Positions 1-8,564 of a stretch of 64,000 nucleotides of DNA are shown in pieces. The number at the start of each line of letters is the position of its first letter. Position 1 is the first letter of the stretch. This DNA is from CADEED01 sp036677145 (GTDB lineage: Bacteria; Pseudomonadota; Gammaproteobacteria; Steroidobacterales; Steroidobacteraceae), in NCBI GenBank assembly GCA_036677145.1, contig JAKFFF010000101.1, positions 186,001-250,000 on the forward strand. Reading direction: 5' to 3'. The notes beneath the pieces were generated by a model. It saw nothing but the letters and a program-made list of their open reading frames with translations. It was not told the origin of the DNA and searched no databases. Position numbers and translations under genes: made by a program.

Positions 1-625
1 TCTTCACTTCCTCGGTGCCATTGCGCGGCGCGCGTGTTTCGTTGGCGCGCGCGTTCATCGACGGCGGCGCGCCGCGCGCGCCCCCGGCCGCGAGCGCCGA
101 ATCGATGTCGCCCGGCTCGATGCGCCCCGCTGGGCCCGTGCCGGAAACAGTAGATAGATCGAGGCCGGCTTCGGCCGCGCGGCGGCGGCTCGCCGGCGAC
201 GCCATGATCCGGCCGCCGGATTTATGGACGCCCGTGCCGTTCGCGGATGAATCGTTCGCCGCCGCGGCGACTTGCGCTTTTTCGCTTTCGGCCTTGTCAC
301 TCGAGCGGCGTCCGTAGGTCACCGGTTCGGGCGCGGGCGGCGGCGTCTTCACCGCGGGCGCGTCTCCCGCGGCGGCCGAAGTGGCATCGGTGTCAAACAC
401 GACGAGTTCAGCGCCGACGGCGACCATGTCGCCCGGCTGCCCGGTTATCGAAAGGATCCGGCCCGTGACCGGCGCGGGCATCTCGACCGCGGCCTTTTCG
501 GTCATGACTTCGCACATGACCTGGTCTTCCTGCACGAGATCGCCCGGCTTCACGTGCCATGCGACGACTTCCGCCGAAACCGTGCCTTCGCCGAGATCCG
601 GCATTTTGAATACGTAGCGGCTCAT
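1..625 (-). CDS. bkdB: Dihydrolipoamide acyltransferase (E2) of branched-chain 2-oxoacid dehydrogenase, N-terminal part
   Basis: E2 core subunit that carries acyl groups on a lipoyl arm in the branched-chain 2-oxoacid dehydrogenase complex of the cytosol. The start codon is at 623-625, preceded by GAGAGG, and the frame runs off the left edge. Residues 1-77 form a lipoyl domain: it opens MSRYVFKMPDLGEG and has the lipoylated lysine at about residue 44 in VMTEKAAVEM. An Ala/Pro-rich linker follows, then a peripheral subunit-binding domain with ASPASRRRAAEAGLDL and GTGPAGRI. The catalytic domain lies outside the window. The gene follows E1beta by 10 bp in the same operon. The branched-chain assignment, rather than pyruvate dehydrogenase, rests mainly on the neighbouring E1 subunits. 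Confidence 0.9.
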   Translation of the reverse strand, partial: MSRYVFKMPDLGEGTVSAEVVAWHVKPGDLVQEDQVMCEVMTEKAAVEMPAPVTGRILSITGQPGDMVAVGAELVVFDTDATSAAAGDAPAVKTPPPAPEPVTYGRRSSDKAESEKAQVAAAANDSSANGTGVHKSGGRIMASPASRRRAAEAGLDLSTVSGTGPAGRIEPGDIDSALAAGGARGAPPSMNARANETRAPRNGTEEVK

Positions 626-635
626 GCGTCCTCTC

Positions 636-1652
636 TCACGATTGGCCCATGACTTCGCGCAGCGCGAGCGCTACGCGGGCCTGCCCGGGAAAATACTCCC
701 ATTCGAACGCGTGCGGATATGGGGTGTCCCAACCCGCGACGCGCTGGATAGGCGCCTCGAGATACCAGAAGCATTCTTCCTGGATGCTCGCGGTGAGCTC
801 CGCGCCGAAGCCGCAGAAACGCGTGGCCTCGTGCGCGACCACGCAGCGCCCGGTCTTCTTCACGGACGAACAGATCGGATCGATGTCGAGCGGCGACATC
901 GTACGCACGTCGATGATCTCCGCGTCGATGCCGAGTTTCTTCGCCGCGGCCTCGCACACGTACACCATCGTGCCGTAGGTGACGATGGTCACCTGTTCGC
1001 CGGCGCGCACGATGTCGCTCTTGCCGATCGGGACTTTGTAGTGACCCTCGGGCACGTCGCCTTTTGGATGCGTGCTCCACGGCACGGCGGGCTTGTTGGG
1101 GTCGCCGTCGAACGGGCCGTTGTAGATGCGCTTCGGCTCGAAGAAGATGATCGGGTCGTCATCCTCGATCGCCGCGATGAGCAATCCCTTCGCGTCGTAA
1201 GGATTGCTCGGCATCACGACCTTCACGCCGCAGATGTGCGTGAAGATGGCCTCCGGACTCTGCGAATGCGTCTGGCCGCCGCGGATGCCGCCACCGCAGG
1301 GTGCGCGGATCACCACCGGCGAGGTGAAATCTCCCGCGCTGCGATAACGGATGCGCGCGAGTTCACTCGCGATCTGGTCCACGGCCGGATAGATGTAGTC
1401 CGCGAACTGGATTTCGCAGATCGGCTTGATGCCGTTGACCGCCATGCCGATGGCCGTTGCGACGATGCCGCCTTCGGAGATCGGCGAATCGAGCACGCGG
1501 TGTTCGCCGTATTTTCTCTGCAGTCCGTCGGTGACGCGGAACACGCCGCCGAAGTAGCCGACGTCTTCTCCCATGACGACGACGGAAGGATCCCGCGCCA
1601 TCATGACGTCCATGGCGGAGTTCAGGGCCTGGATCATGTTCATTTGCGCCAT
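636..1652 (-). CDS. bkdA2: Branched-chain 2-oxoacid dehydrogenase E1 component, beta subunit
   Basis: Beta half of the thiamine-diphosphate decarboxylase that oxidises the 2-oxoacids of Val, Leu and Ile, giving acyl-CoA precursors for branched fatty acids. The 338-aa protein has the full family length. It shows the transketolase pyrimidine-binding region (MGEDVGYFGGVFRVTDGL, PISEGGIVATAIGMA) and the C-terminal transketolase domain (VTIVTYGTMVY, VVAHEATRFCGFGAE). It starts 2 bp after the E1alpha stop, and E2 follows, which gives the E1alpha-E1beta-E2 order known for bkd operons. A separate lipoamide dehydrogenase gene is not seen here; it may lie beyond the left edge. Confidence 0.93.
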   Translation of the reverse strand: MAQMNMIQALNSAMDVMMARDPSVVVMGEDVGYFGGVFRVTDGLQRKYGEHRVLDSPISEGGIVATAIGMAVNGIKPICEIQFADYIYPAVDQIASELARIRYRSAGDFTSPVVIRAPCGGGIRGGQTHSQSPEAIFTHICGVKVVMPSNPYDAKGLLIAAIEDDDPIIFFEPKRIYNGPFDGDPNKPAVPWSTHPKGDVPEGHYKVPIGKSDIVRAGEQVTIVTYGTMVYVCEAAAKKLGIDAEIIDVRTMSPLDIDPICSSVKKTGRCVVAHEATRFCGFGAELTASIQEECFWYLEAPIQRVAGWDTPYPHAFEWEYFPGQARVALALREVMGQS

Positions 1653-1654
1653 GG

Positions 1655-2917
1655 TTATTCAGCCTTCGCCGCGAGACCGAGCTCGGCGTTCAGCTTGATT
1701 TCCTCGGCGAGCTGTTCGCTCTGCCGGCGCAGATTTTCCGGAAATTCCTTGTAGACGTCCTCGAACATGAGATGACGGTTGAGCCGCGGGCCTTCGTTGA
1801 GCGCCCCGAACGACACGGCTTCCTTCCACGCGGCCTGAACCTGCGCGTCGAGTTCGGCGGCGAGATCCTTGTGCTGCTTCTCGCTCCACTCGCCGCGCGC
1901 GATCAGATGATTCTTGAGCCGGTCGACCGGATCGCCGAGCGGCCAGTGCGCGTAGTCGTCCTTGGGCCGGTATCGCGTCGGATCGTCGCTGGTGGAATGA
2001 GCCGCGGCGCGGTAGGTCACTAGTTCGATGAGCGTCGGCCCGCCGCCGGTGCGCGCGCGCTGCGCGGCCCACTGCGTGACCGCATACACCGCGAGAAAAT
2101 CGTTGCCGTCGACGCGGATGCCCGCGACACCGTAACCCGGGCCGCGCGCCGCGAACGAACGTTGTTCGCCGCCGGCCGTACCCTGGAATGTGGAGATGGC
2201 CCACTGGTTGTTGACGATGTTCATGATCACCGGCACCTGGTACACCGATGCGAACAGCAGGCCGTGGTGGAAATCCGCCTCGGCGCTCGAGCCCTCGCCT
2301 ATCCAGGTGCAGGCGATGTGATCTTCATTGCGGATCGCCGCGGCCATCGCCCAACCCACCGCCTGCGGGAACTGGGTAGTCAGGTTGCCCGAGATCGAGA
2401 AGATGCGGCCCGCGTTCCAGTGATACATCACCGGGAGCTGGCGTCCCTTGCACATGTCGCGGGTGTTCGACAGCAGCTGGCACATGAGATCGACCAGCGG
2501 CCGGCCACGCACCATGTAGATGCCCTGCTGCCGGTACGACGGGAACAACATGTCCCCGGGCTGCAGCGCCATGGCCTGCGCCACGCCCACGGCCTCTTCG
2601 CCGTAACAACGCATATAGAAGGAGATCTTTCCCTGGCGCTGCGTGCGTTGCATGCGGTCGTCGAAGATCCGCGTCAACAACATGTGACGCAGACCGACCT
2701 GCAGGTCTTCGTCTTCGAGGCGCGGATTCCATTGGCCGACGGCTTCGTGTTTGTCGTCGAGGACGCGCACCAGGCCGACGGACACATCTTCCATGTCGCG
2801 CGCGCGCGCGTTGACGTCGGGACGGTTGATGGCGCCGGCGGGAGACAATTCCACGTAACTGAAATCAGGTTTGTCGCCCGGCCGGGTGGGTGGCTGCGGA
2901 ACGTGAAGTCTTGGCAT
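1655..2917 (-). CDS. bkdA1: Branched-chain 2-oxoacid dehydrogenase E1 component, alpha subunit
   Basis: Alpha half of the E1 decarboxylase. At 420 aa it matches the bacterial BkdA1 size of about 410. The thiamine-diphosphate/Mg motif is visible as GEGSSAEADFHHG ending in NIVNNQWAIS. The segment YRAAAHSTSDDPTRYRPKDD matches the loop phosphorylated in mammalian BCKDH. SFYMRCYGEEA near residue 100 is typical of branched-chain rather than pyruvate E1alpha. It is the first gene of the leftward operon. The upstream 154 bp (2918-3071) hold no gene and no clear promoter that I can defend. Confidence 0.93.
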   Translation of the reverse strand: MPRLHVPQPPTRPGDKPDFSYVELSPAGAINRPDVNARARDMEDVSVGLVRVLDDKHEAVGQWNPRLEDEDLQVGLRHMLLTRIFDDRMQRTQRQGKISFYMRCYGEEAVGVAQAMALQPGDMLFPSYRQQGIYMVRGRPLVDLMCQLLSNTRDMCKGRQLPVMYHWNAGRIFSISGNLTTQFPQAVGWAMAAAIRNEDHIACTWIGEGSSAEADFHHGLLFASVYQVPVIMNIVNNQWAISTFQGTAGGEQRSFAARGPGYGVAGIRVDGNDFLAVYAVTQWAAQRARTGGGPTLIELVTYRAAAHSTSDDPTRYRPKDDYAHWPLGDPVDRLKNHLIARGEWSEKQHKDLAAELDAQVQAAWKEAVSFGALNEGPRLNRHLMFEDVYKEFPENLRRQSEQLAEEIKLNAELGLAAKAE

Positions 2918-3071
2918 GGGGCGCGATCATACCCGCGTCGTCCGCGCAGGCGAATCGGGAGGCCGGCCGGGCGATTTCCCGGGGGTAGTGCGGTCTGTCC
3001 AGTGCTCGCGCGGCGCCGCCACCGGAGAACTTTCGCCGGCGCGGGTTCCGGGAGCGGCGGAAGGGCCCTGC

Positions 3072-3551
3072 CTAACTAGCGGCGCGTATGACCGGCTTCA
3101 TGACCATGAGAAAGAGCGCGAGCAGCGGCGCGAGCGACGCGATCCCTCCCCAGATCGCCCAGGAGCGTGACAGGCGCTCGTAGGTGGCCTGGTCCCAATC
3201 GCCGTTGAGTCCCGCCGTGACATTCGCGAGCAGCTTCTTCTGCAGCGGGCCCACCTGCCATCCGAACACGATGCCGGAGATTCCGAACAACACCAGCGAC
3301 CAGGCGATCCAGAATGTGCCGAGCAACGGCAGGTTGCCGAGGTGCGCCAGCCACACGCCGGTGATGATGATCAGGAAGACGCCGGGCACCGTGAACCAGC
3401 GATCGCTCTTGATGATGCCGTCGAGCGCCTGCGCGCGGCCACGCAGATCCGCGCGGCGGTCGGCGTGCGCCTTCCAGAAAGCGCCGGTGATGATGTTGCC
3501 GAGGAACAGCACGACGCTGACGATGTGCAGCGCCTTCACGAACAGGTACAT
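3072..3551 (-). CDS. DUF2269 family integral membrane protein
   Basis: A 159-aa protein of about four hydrophobic segments. It begins MYLFVKALHIVSVVLFLGN and contains GVFLIIITGVWLA and FWIAWSLVLFGISGIVFG, the pattern of the DUF2269 (predicted integral membrane) family. Its function is unknown. The start chosen is the ATG at 3549-3551, because it overlaps the stop of the upstream hydrolase gene as TGATG, implying translational coupling. A longer frame starting further upstream exists but would run into that gene. The pairing with a metallo-beta-lactamase-fold protein is the only functional hint. Confidence 0.8.
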   Translation of the reverse strand: MYLFVKALHIVSVVLFLGNIITGAFWKAHADRRADLRGRAQALDGIIKSDRWFTVPGVFLIIITGVWLAHLGNLPLLGTFWIAWSLVLFGISGIVFGWQVGPLQKKLLANVTAGLNGDWDQATYERLSRSWAIWGGIASLAPLLALFLMVMKPVIRAAS

Positions 3552-4513
3552 CAGGCAGCCTCCCGTTGCAGCCACGAGTCGAGTCCGGCGGCGTTGAGTT
3601 CGAAATCCTTGCCGAGAATCGCGTCTATCTGCTCCGGTGGCATTGTGCAGCCGTGCGCGCGCAGCGACTCATGCGAAAGATCGCGCAGTCCGGCGCGGAT
3701 CTGGGCCACGTTGCCGAGACCGGCGGCGCGCGCGATGACCACGAACGCGTCGATGGCGTCGAACATGTCGCTGGCGAGCCGCGGGCAATCGCCGACCTCG
3801 CTGTAATGCGTGAGATACAGGCGGCGCGGACGGAACTGCATGAGCCGGTCGATGGAGCTTTTCAGTTGACGTGGATCGAACTGGGTGGGAGTCGTGGTGG
3901 GCATGATCCACGCGCCGCGCGCGGTATCGAACTCGCGATACGAAACGCCGAAGGTGTCGCCGGTGAATATGTTCGGGGCGCCTTGGCCGATGCCGTAATC
4001 GACTATGGCCTGGTGGTGCAGCGCATGCCCGGGTGTGTGCACACACTCGAAGGTCCGGCCGCCGACGTCGAATCGCTGGGAGTCCTGCGCGATGACCAGG
4101 CGCTCGCGCGGCACCGGCAGGATCTCTCCATAGAGACGCGCGTACAGCTCCGCGCCGTACACCGCGCGTGTGCCGGCGATGAGCTTTTCCGGGTCGATCA
4201 GGTGCGGCGCGCCGCGCGGATGCACCACGGCGGTGGCGCGCGGCAGCGCGCGCATGAGTTCGCCCGCGCCGCCCGCGTGATCGAGATGCACATGGGTGAG
4301 GAACAGGGTGTCGACCGAATCGGGCTCGAGCCCCAGACGTGCGAGCGCCGCGAGGATCAGCGGCACGGCGCTGTTAGGTCCGGTATCGACGATCGCGGCG
4401 CGGCCGCGGGACGTGACGATATGCGCCGCGTCCATCTGGGGACGCACGTACTCCGTGTCGACGGCGGTGATGCCGTCGGCGAATTGCGTCAGGCGCGGCA
4501 TGACGGCATTCAT
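3551..4513 (-). CDS. Metallo-beta-lactamase fold hydrolase
   Basis: A 320-aa protein with the metallo-beta-lactamase superfamily motifs in order: the di-metal motif THVHLDHAGG, then HTPGHALHHQ, FTGDTFG and LTHYSEVG. These give the His and Asp ligands for two metal ions. Substrate cannot be told from sequence; members include thioesterase-like, quorum-quenching and glyoxalase II-like enzymes. No signal peptide is seen, so it should be cytosolic. The start at 4513 (MNAVMPRLTQFADGI) is my choice; an internal ATG at 4501 is an alternative, and a longer frame would overlap the divergent peptidase gene. The downstream DUF2269 gene overlaps by one base. Confidence 0.85.
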   Translation of the reverse strand: MNAVMPRLTQFADGITAVDTEYVRPQMDAAHIVTSRGRAAIVDTGPNSAVPLILAALARLGLEPDSVDTLFLTHVHLDHAGGAGELMRALPRATAVVHPRGAPHLIDPEKLIAGTRAVYGAELYARLYGEILPVPRERLVIAQDSQRFDVGGRTFECVHTPGHALHHQAIVDYGIGQGAPNIFTGDTFGVSYREFDTARGAWIMPTTTPTQFDPRQLKSSIDRLMQFRPRRLYLTHYSEVGDCPRLASDMFDAIDAFVVIARAAGLGNVAQIRAGLRDLSHESLRAHGCTMPPEQIDAILGKDFELNAAGLDSWLQREAA

Positions 4514-4534
4514 GGCTTGCGGCAACATAGCAGC

Positions 4535-6469
4535 ATGAAACAAAGAATTCTCCTGACGTTTGTCCTGGTGCTCGCGAGCGCTGTCTCGTTCGCGGCCGTC
4601 GAAGAACGCGGCAACCTCGTGCTCGACAACATTCCGCCGGTCGATTCCGCGCTGACTGCGCGGCTCGATGACTACATGAATTCGCGCGGCGCTTCGTTCG
4701 TCGACTGGCTGCCCGACGGCGGGCTGCTGATCGCGACGCGCTTCGGCGACGTGGAGCAACTGCATCGCGTGATGATGCCCCTCGGTTCACGCGAGCAGCT
4801 CACCTTCTACCGCGAGCCCGTGACCTCGGCGCGCGCGCCGCGCACTCCCGGAGCACCCGGCTTCGTGTTCCTCAAGGACACCGGCGGCAACGAGATGGCG
4901 CAGGTCTATTTCTACGATGCGGCGAGCCGCGCCGTGCGCATGATCACCGACGGCAAGGGCCTCAATGGCGGCCTCACGTGGAGCCGCGACGGACGCCGCG
5001 TCGCGTTTCACGGCACCGGCCGCGACAGCGTGAGTTACGACCTCTACATCGCCGAACCCTCGGGCATCGTGGCGCCACGCCTGGTATTCAACGGGTTCCA
5101 GAAGAACTGGTCGGTGCAGGACTGGTCGCCCGACGACAGCAAACTACTCATCAACAACTTCGTCTCGGCCAACGAGTCGCACCTGTTCGTGATGGACGTC
5201 GCGAGCGCGGCGCTCACGCCGGTCAGCGAGGGACCCGAGACCGCGAGTGTCTCGCAGGCCCGCTTCACGCCGGATGGCCGCGGCGTCTACCTGATCACGA
5301 ACCGTGGCGGCGAATTCGAGCAGTTGAAAAAGGTCGATCTCGCGACGGGCGCCGTCGAGAACCTCACGGGTCACATCCCCTGGGACATCGAAACGTTCGC
5401 GGTCACCGACGATGGCCGTTTCCTCGCGTGGGTGGCGAACGTCGACGGCGTGAGCAAGCTCACCATCATGAATCTCGCGCGGCGCTCGGAAAGCCTGCCG
5501 CCACTGCCGGATGGGCGCATCGGCCGCATCGGGTTCGATCGCGCCGGCAACCACCTCGCGTTGTCGCTGGAAAGTCCTCAGTCGCCGCGCGACGTGTTCG
5601 TGGTGGATACGGCGGCGAACTCAATCGCGCGTTACACGCGCAGCGAGCCGGGACAGATCGATCCCCTGCAATTCGTGCCGGCGGAACTCGTGCGCTTCCC
5701 GACCTTCGACCGGGCCAATGGCGGGCAGCGGCGCATTCCGGCTTTCGTCTACCGACCGCGCACGCCGGGTCCGCATCCCGTGTTCATCGAATTCCATGGC
5801 GGGCCCGAGTCGCAGGCGATACCCGGCTTCAACACGTTCACGCAGTTCCTGGTGCGCGAGATGGGTTTCGTCGTGATAACGCCGAACGTGCGCGGCTCAT
5901 CCGGCTACGGCAAGACATTCCTGAATCTGGACAACGGCGAGAACCGCGAGGACGCGGTCAAGGACATCGGCGCGTTGCTCGTGTGGATAGGCGCCCAGCG
6001 CGATCTCGACGCGAAGCGCGTGTTCGTCGCGGGCGGCTCATACGGGGGATACATGTCACTCGCCGCGATGGTGAATTTCAGCGAGCGGCTGCGCGGCGGC
6101 ATCGACGTGGTCGGCATCTCGAACTTCGTGACCTTCCTCGAGAGCACGTCCGCGTACCGGCGCAACCAGCGTAGACCCGAATACGGCGATGAACGCCTGC
6201 CGGGCATGCGCAAGTACCTGCAGAGGATTTCGCCGCTGACGAATGCCGCGCGCATTTCCCGGCCGCTGCTGGTCGTGCAGGGTCTGAACGACCCGCGCGT
6301 GCCGGCCACGGAATCACAGCAGATGGTGGCGAAGATCCGCGCGCGCGGCGGTGAGGTCTGGTACCTCGCCGCGAAGGACGAGGGCCACGGATTCAAGAAG
6401 AAGGCGAACCGCGACTTCTACCAGAAGACGATCGTGTCGTTTCTCGAAAAACAGCTCGCCGCCAAGTGA
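4535..6469 (+). CDS. S9 family (prolyl oligopeptidase/acylaminoacyl-peptidase) serine peptidase, exported
   Basis: A 644-aa serine peptidase. A signal peptide (MKQRILLTFVLVLASAVSFAA) predicts export to the periplasm. Residues about 60-390 resemble the beta-propeller gate, with WSRDGRRVAFHG and WSPDDSKLLI blades. The alpha/beta-hydrolase domain carries the triad: Ser at about 502 in GGSYGGYMS, Asp at about 586 in GLNDPRVP, and His at about 618 in DEGHGF. The family cleaves oligopeptides, often after Pro or from acylated N-termini. The start was chosen because it opens the signal peptide; the open frame extends far upstream but only antisense to the divergent hydrolase gene. Only 21 bp separate the two start codons. 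Confidence 0.92.
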   Translation: MKQRILLTFVLVLASAVSFAAVEERGNLVLDNIPPVDSALTARLDDYMNSRGASFVDWLPDGGLLIATRFGDVEQLHRVMMPLGSREQLTFYREPVTSARAPRTPGAPGFVFLKDTGGNEMAQVYFYDAASRAVRMITDGKGLNGGLTWSRDGRRVAFHGTGRDSVSYDLYIAEPSGIVAPRLVFNGFQKNWSVQDWSPDDSKLLINNFVSANESHLFVMDVASAALTPVSEGPETASVSQARFTPDGRGVYLITNRGGEFEQLKKVDLATGAVENLTGHIPWDIETFAVTDDGRFLAWVANVDGVSKLTIMNLARRSESLPPLPDGRIGRIGFDRAGNHLALSLESPQSPRDVFVVDTAANSIARYTRSEPGQIDPLQFVPAELVRFPTFDRANGGQRRIPAFVYRPRTPGPHPVFIEFHGGPESQAIPGFNTFTQFLVREMGFVVITPNVRGSSGYGKTFLNLDNGENREDAVKDIGALLVWIGAQRDLDAKRVFVAGGSYGGYMSLAAMVNFSERLRGGIDVVGISNFVTFLESTSAYRRNQRRPEYGDERLPGMRKYLQRISPLTNAARISRPLLVVQGLNDPRVPATESQQMVAKIRARGGEVWYLAAKDEGHGFKKKANRDFYQKTIVSFLEKQLAAK

Positions 6470-6485
6470 TGGCGGCGGCGAATAG

Positions 6486-7142
6486 TTAGTTCGTCGCCAA
6501 CTGGTTCTTGCGCACGGTCTCGAGGCCGGGCGTCCGCGAGGAGTACCAGGCCGCCAGTTCCTCGACGTCCTTCGGCGTGAGAGTCGACGCGGGCATCTGC
6601 ATGATCGCGTTCTTGCGTCCGCCCTTCTTGTAGTCGGTGAGCGCGCGCGCGATGTAGTCGCGGTGCTGGCCGGCGATGGTCGGGAAAGTCGGGTCGATGC
6701 CCACGCCGTTGGTGCCATGGCACGGCACGCAGGTTTCGCTCGCCTTCGGGCGGTCCTTCGCGGGCACGTCGCTCTTCGATTCGGTCAGCACCTTCGGGCC
6801 AGCGAGGTACACGGCAATGTCGGCCATGTCCTGCTCGCTCATCGAGACAGCGTGCGCGTGCATCGTGCCGTGCGAGCGTTCGCCGCTCTTGTATTCCTTG
6901 AGCGCCGCGACGAGGTATTCGGGGCGCTGGCCGCGCAGCTTGGGCACCGAGTAAGTCGGGTACACGTTCTTGTAGTTAGCGATGGCATGGCAGCCATTGC
7001 AGGTGTAAGCGAGCTCCTGGCCGCGCTTGGCGTCACCGGCGACCCCGGGGGTCTGGGCCTGGGCGGCGAGCGGCGCCCCCATGGCGGTAGCGAGAACGGC
7101 AACGAGAACTGACGAGGAAACCAACGACCGACGTGATGCCAT
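6486..7142 (-). CDS. Cytochrome c4 family diheme cytochrome c
   Basis: A periplasmic diheme cytochrome that passes electrons to terminal oxidases. The 218-aa protein has a signal peptide ending near AQAQ, then two class I cytochrome c domains with heme sites CNGCH (about 48-52) and CVPCH (about 138-142). Candidate methionine axial ligands lie in GTMHAHAVSM and IMQMPASTL. Two tandem domains of about 100 aa define the c4 family. The start at 7142 (MASRRSLVSSS) opens the signal peptide; an upstream in-frame ATG at 7169 would add nine residues that do not fit. The gene faces dtd and is convergent with the S9 peptidase. Confidence 0.92.
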   Translation of the reverse strand: MASRRSLVSSSVLVAVLATAMGAPLAAQAQTPGVAGDAKRGQELAYTCNGCHAIANYKNVYPTYSVPKLRGQRPEYLVAALKEYKSGERSHGTMHAHAVSMSEQDMADIAVYLAGPKVLTESKSDVPAKDRPKASETCVPCHGTNGVGIDPTFPTIAGQHRDYIARALTDYKKGGRKNAIMQMPASTLTPKDVEELAAWYSSRTPGLETVRKNQLATN

Positions 7143-7228
7143 GACTTGAGAAGATCCCGGGGCTCGCAAAAACAGGCCGCGATATTAAGGACTTGGGCGC
7201 GCAATTGCCACCGGGCACAATCGCGGCA

Positions 7229-7678
7229 GTGATTGCACTGATTCAAAGGGTGAGCCGGGCCTCGGTGACGGTCGAATCGCGCACTGTCGGCGAGATCGGT
7301 CGCGGCATTCTCGCGCTGATCGGAATCGAACGCGGAGACGAGCTCGCGCAGGGCGAACGGCTGCTGGAGCGCGTCCTCACATACCGGATCTTCGAGGACG
7401 ATGACGGCCGGATGAACCTTTCATTGCGCGATATCGGCGGCGGCCTCTTGTTGGTGCCGCAATTCACGCTCGCGGCCGATACTCACAAGGGCACTCGTCC
7501 GGGGTTCAGTTCCGCGGAGGATCCGGATCGCGCTCGCGCCCTGTTCATGGAGGTGCTGACGCTCGTGCAAGCCCGCCACAAGGATGTCTCCGCGGGCCAA
7601 TTCGGGGCGCACATGCAGGTCGGGCTCGTGAATGACGGCCCGGTGACATTCTGGCTGCGCATTCCCCCCAGGGAATGA
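7229..7678 (+). CDS. dtd: D-aminoacyl-tRNA deacylase
   Basis: Removes D-amino acids wrongly attached to tRNA. The 149-aa length fits the family (about 145). The conserved GPVTFW motif, which forms the cross-subunit Gly-cisPro site, is present near the C terminus (VNDGPVTFWLRI). The other signature reads VPQFTLAADT here, where E. coli has VSQFTLAADT, so the usual Ser is a Pro. The start is the GTG at 7229, giving the normal opening IALIQRVSRASV; the next upstream in-frame start would add an atypical twelve-residue leader. Confidence in the family is high, in the exact start moderate. Confidence 0.9.
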   Translation: MIALIQRVSRASVTVESRTVGEIGRGILALIGIERGDELAQGERLLERVLTYRIFEDDDGRMNLSLRDIGGGLLLVPQFTLAADTHKGTRPGFSSAEDPDRARALFMEVLTLVQARHKDVSAGQFGAHMQVGLVNDGPVTFWLRIPPRE

Positions 7679-7784
7679 GCCCGACAAAGGCGAGTTCCGC
7701 AAGTATGACAACGACTTAACACACGCCGGCCGTGCGTGATGGGAGTCTCGGACGGGGCGAACTTTCTTAGGCTTGTCGCCTCTG

Positions 7785-7814
7785 TTGACTTATCATCCCG
7801 GCACTTTCTGTATT
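7785..7814 (+). promoter_or_regulatory. Likely sigma-70 type promoter of tatABC
   Basis: A -35 box TTGACT (7785-7790) and a -10 box TGTATT (7809-7814) are 18 bp apart, ending 17 bp before the tatA start codon. A ribosome site AGGAG lies at about 7821. The boxes match the sigma-70 consensus at five and four of six positions, by eye. Confidence 0.5.
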
Positions 7815-7831
7815 CGATTCAGGAGCGGATC

Positions 7832-8062
7832 ATGGGCCCCATAGGATTCAAAGAACTGATCGTCATCCTGGTCGTCGTGTTGCTCATCTTCGGGGCCAAG
7901 AAGCTCAAGACGATCGGCTCCGACCTGGGTTCCGCCGTACGCGGCTTCAAGAAGTCGATGAATGACGGCGACGCCGAGGAGTCCGTCAAACAGCTCAAGG
8001 CCGATGCCGAGTTCGATTCCGCGAAAACCCCGAACGCGGAGAAGAGCGAGCACAAGGCGTGA
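7832..8062 (+). CDS. tatA: Sec-independent (Tat) translocase subunit TatA
   Basis: Forms the size-variable pore that moves folded twin-arginine proteins across the inner membrane. The 76-aa protein has one N-terminal membrane helix (GFKELIVILVVVLLIFGAKKLK), the FGxKKL hinge, an amphipathic helix (DLGSAVRGFKKSM) and an acidic soluble tail. It is the first gene of tatA-tatB-tatC and has its own promoter and a good ribosome site. Proteins using Tat in this window were not searched systematically. Confidence 0.95.
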   Translation: MGPIGFKELIVILVVVLLIFGAKKLKTIGSDLGSAVRGFKKSMNDGDAEESVKQLKADAEFDSAKTPNAEKSEHKA

Positions 8063-8126
8063 CGCCCGGCGTCGCATCCTGACCGCTTTGCGATCCTGAC
8101 ACCGCCCCGCGCGGCGGAAAACGTCC

Positions 8127-8564
8127 ATGTTCGAAGTTGGTTTCACCGAACTTCTGCTGATCTTCGCGCTCGCGCTCATCGTGCTCGGGCCGGAGAAGCT
8201 GCCCAAACTCGCGCAACAGATCGGCCGCTGGGTCGGCCGCGCGCGCGCCATGGCGCGCCAGTTCCGCGAGCAGCTCGAGGAAGAAGCACACAACCTCGAG
8301 ACCAAGGTGAACCTCGATCCGGGGATCGACACCTCGCTCGAACCGCGGCCCGCGCCGCAGACCGCCGAGCCGACGCCGCCCGCGCCACCGGCTCCGGCGC
8401 CGGACGTCACCGCGCACGTCGAAGAAGAGTTCTATCCACCCGATCACCACATGCACTCCTCGCAGCGCGCGACGGCGCAGGAACCGGACGCCTCCAGCGC
8501 GCCCGGCGCGCAGGCGCAGCTCGATCTAACTACACCGCCGCCTGACCCAGAGCAGAAGCCGTGA
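8127..8564 (+). CDS. tatB: Sec-independent (Tat) translocase subunit TatB
   Basis: Partners TatC in recognising twin-arginine signal peptides. The opening MFEVGFTELLLIFALALIVLGPEKLP is the TatB signature: a short N-terminal helix, then the GPEKLP hinge. An amphipathic helix (RARAMARQFREQLEEE) and a long Pro/Ala-rich acidic tail follow, to 145 aa. The tail is low in complexity (TPPAPPAPAPDV). Its stop overlaps the tatC GTG start by four bases. Confidence 0.95.
   Translation: MFEVGFTELLLIFALALIVLGPEKLPKLAQQIGRWVGRARAMARQFREQLEEEAHNLETKVNLDPGIDTSLEPRPAPQTAEPTPPAPPAPAPDVTAHVEEEFYPPDHHMHSSQRATAQEPDASSAPGAQAQLDLTTPPPDPEQKP

Noticed and set aside
3566..4534. 323-residue N-terminal extension of the S9 peptidase frame
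   Set aside because: It lies antisense to the metallo-beta-lactamase-fold gene and has no domain; the signal peptide begins at 4535.
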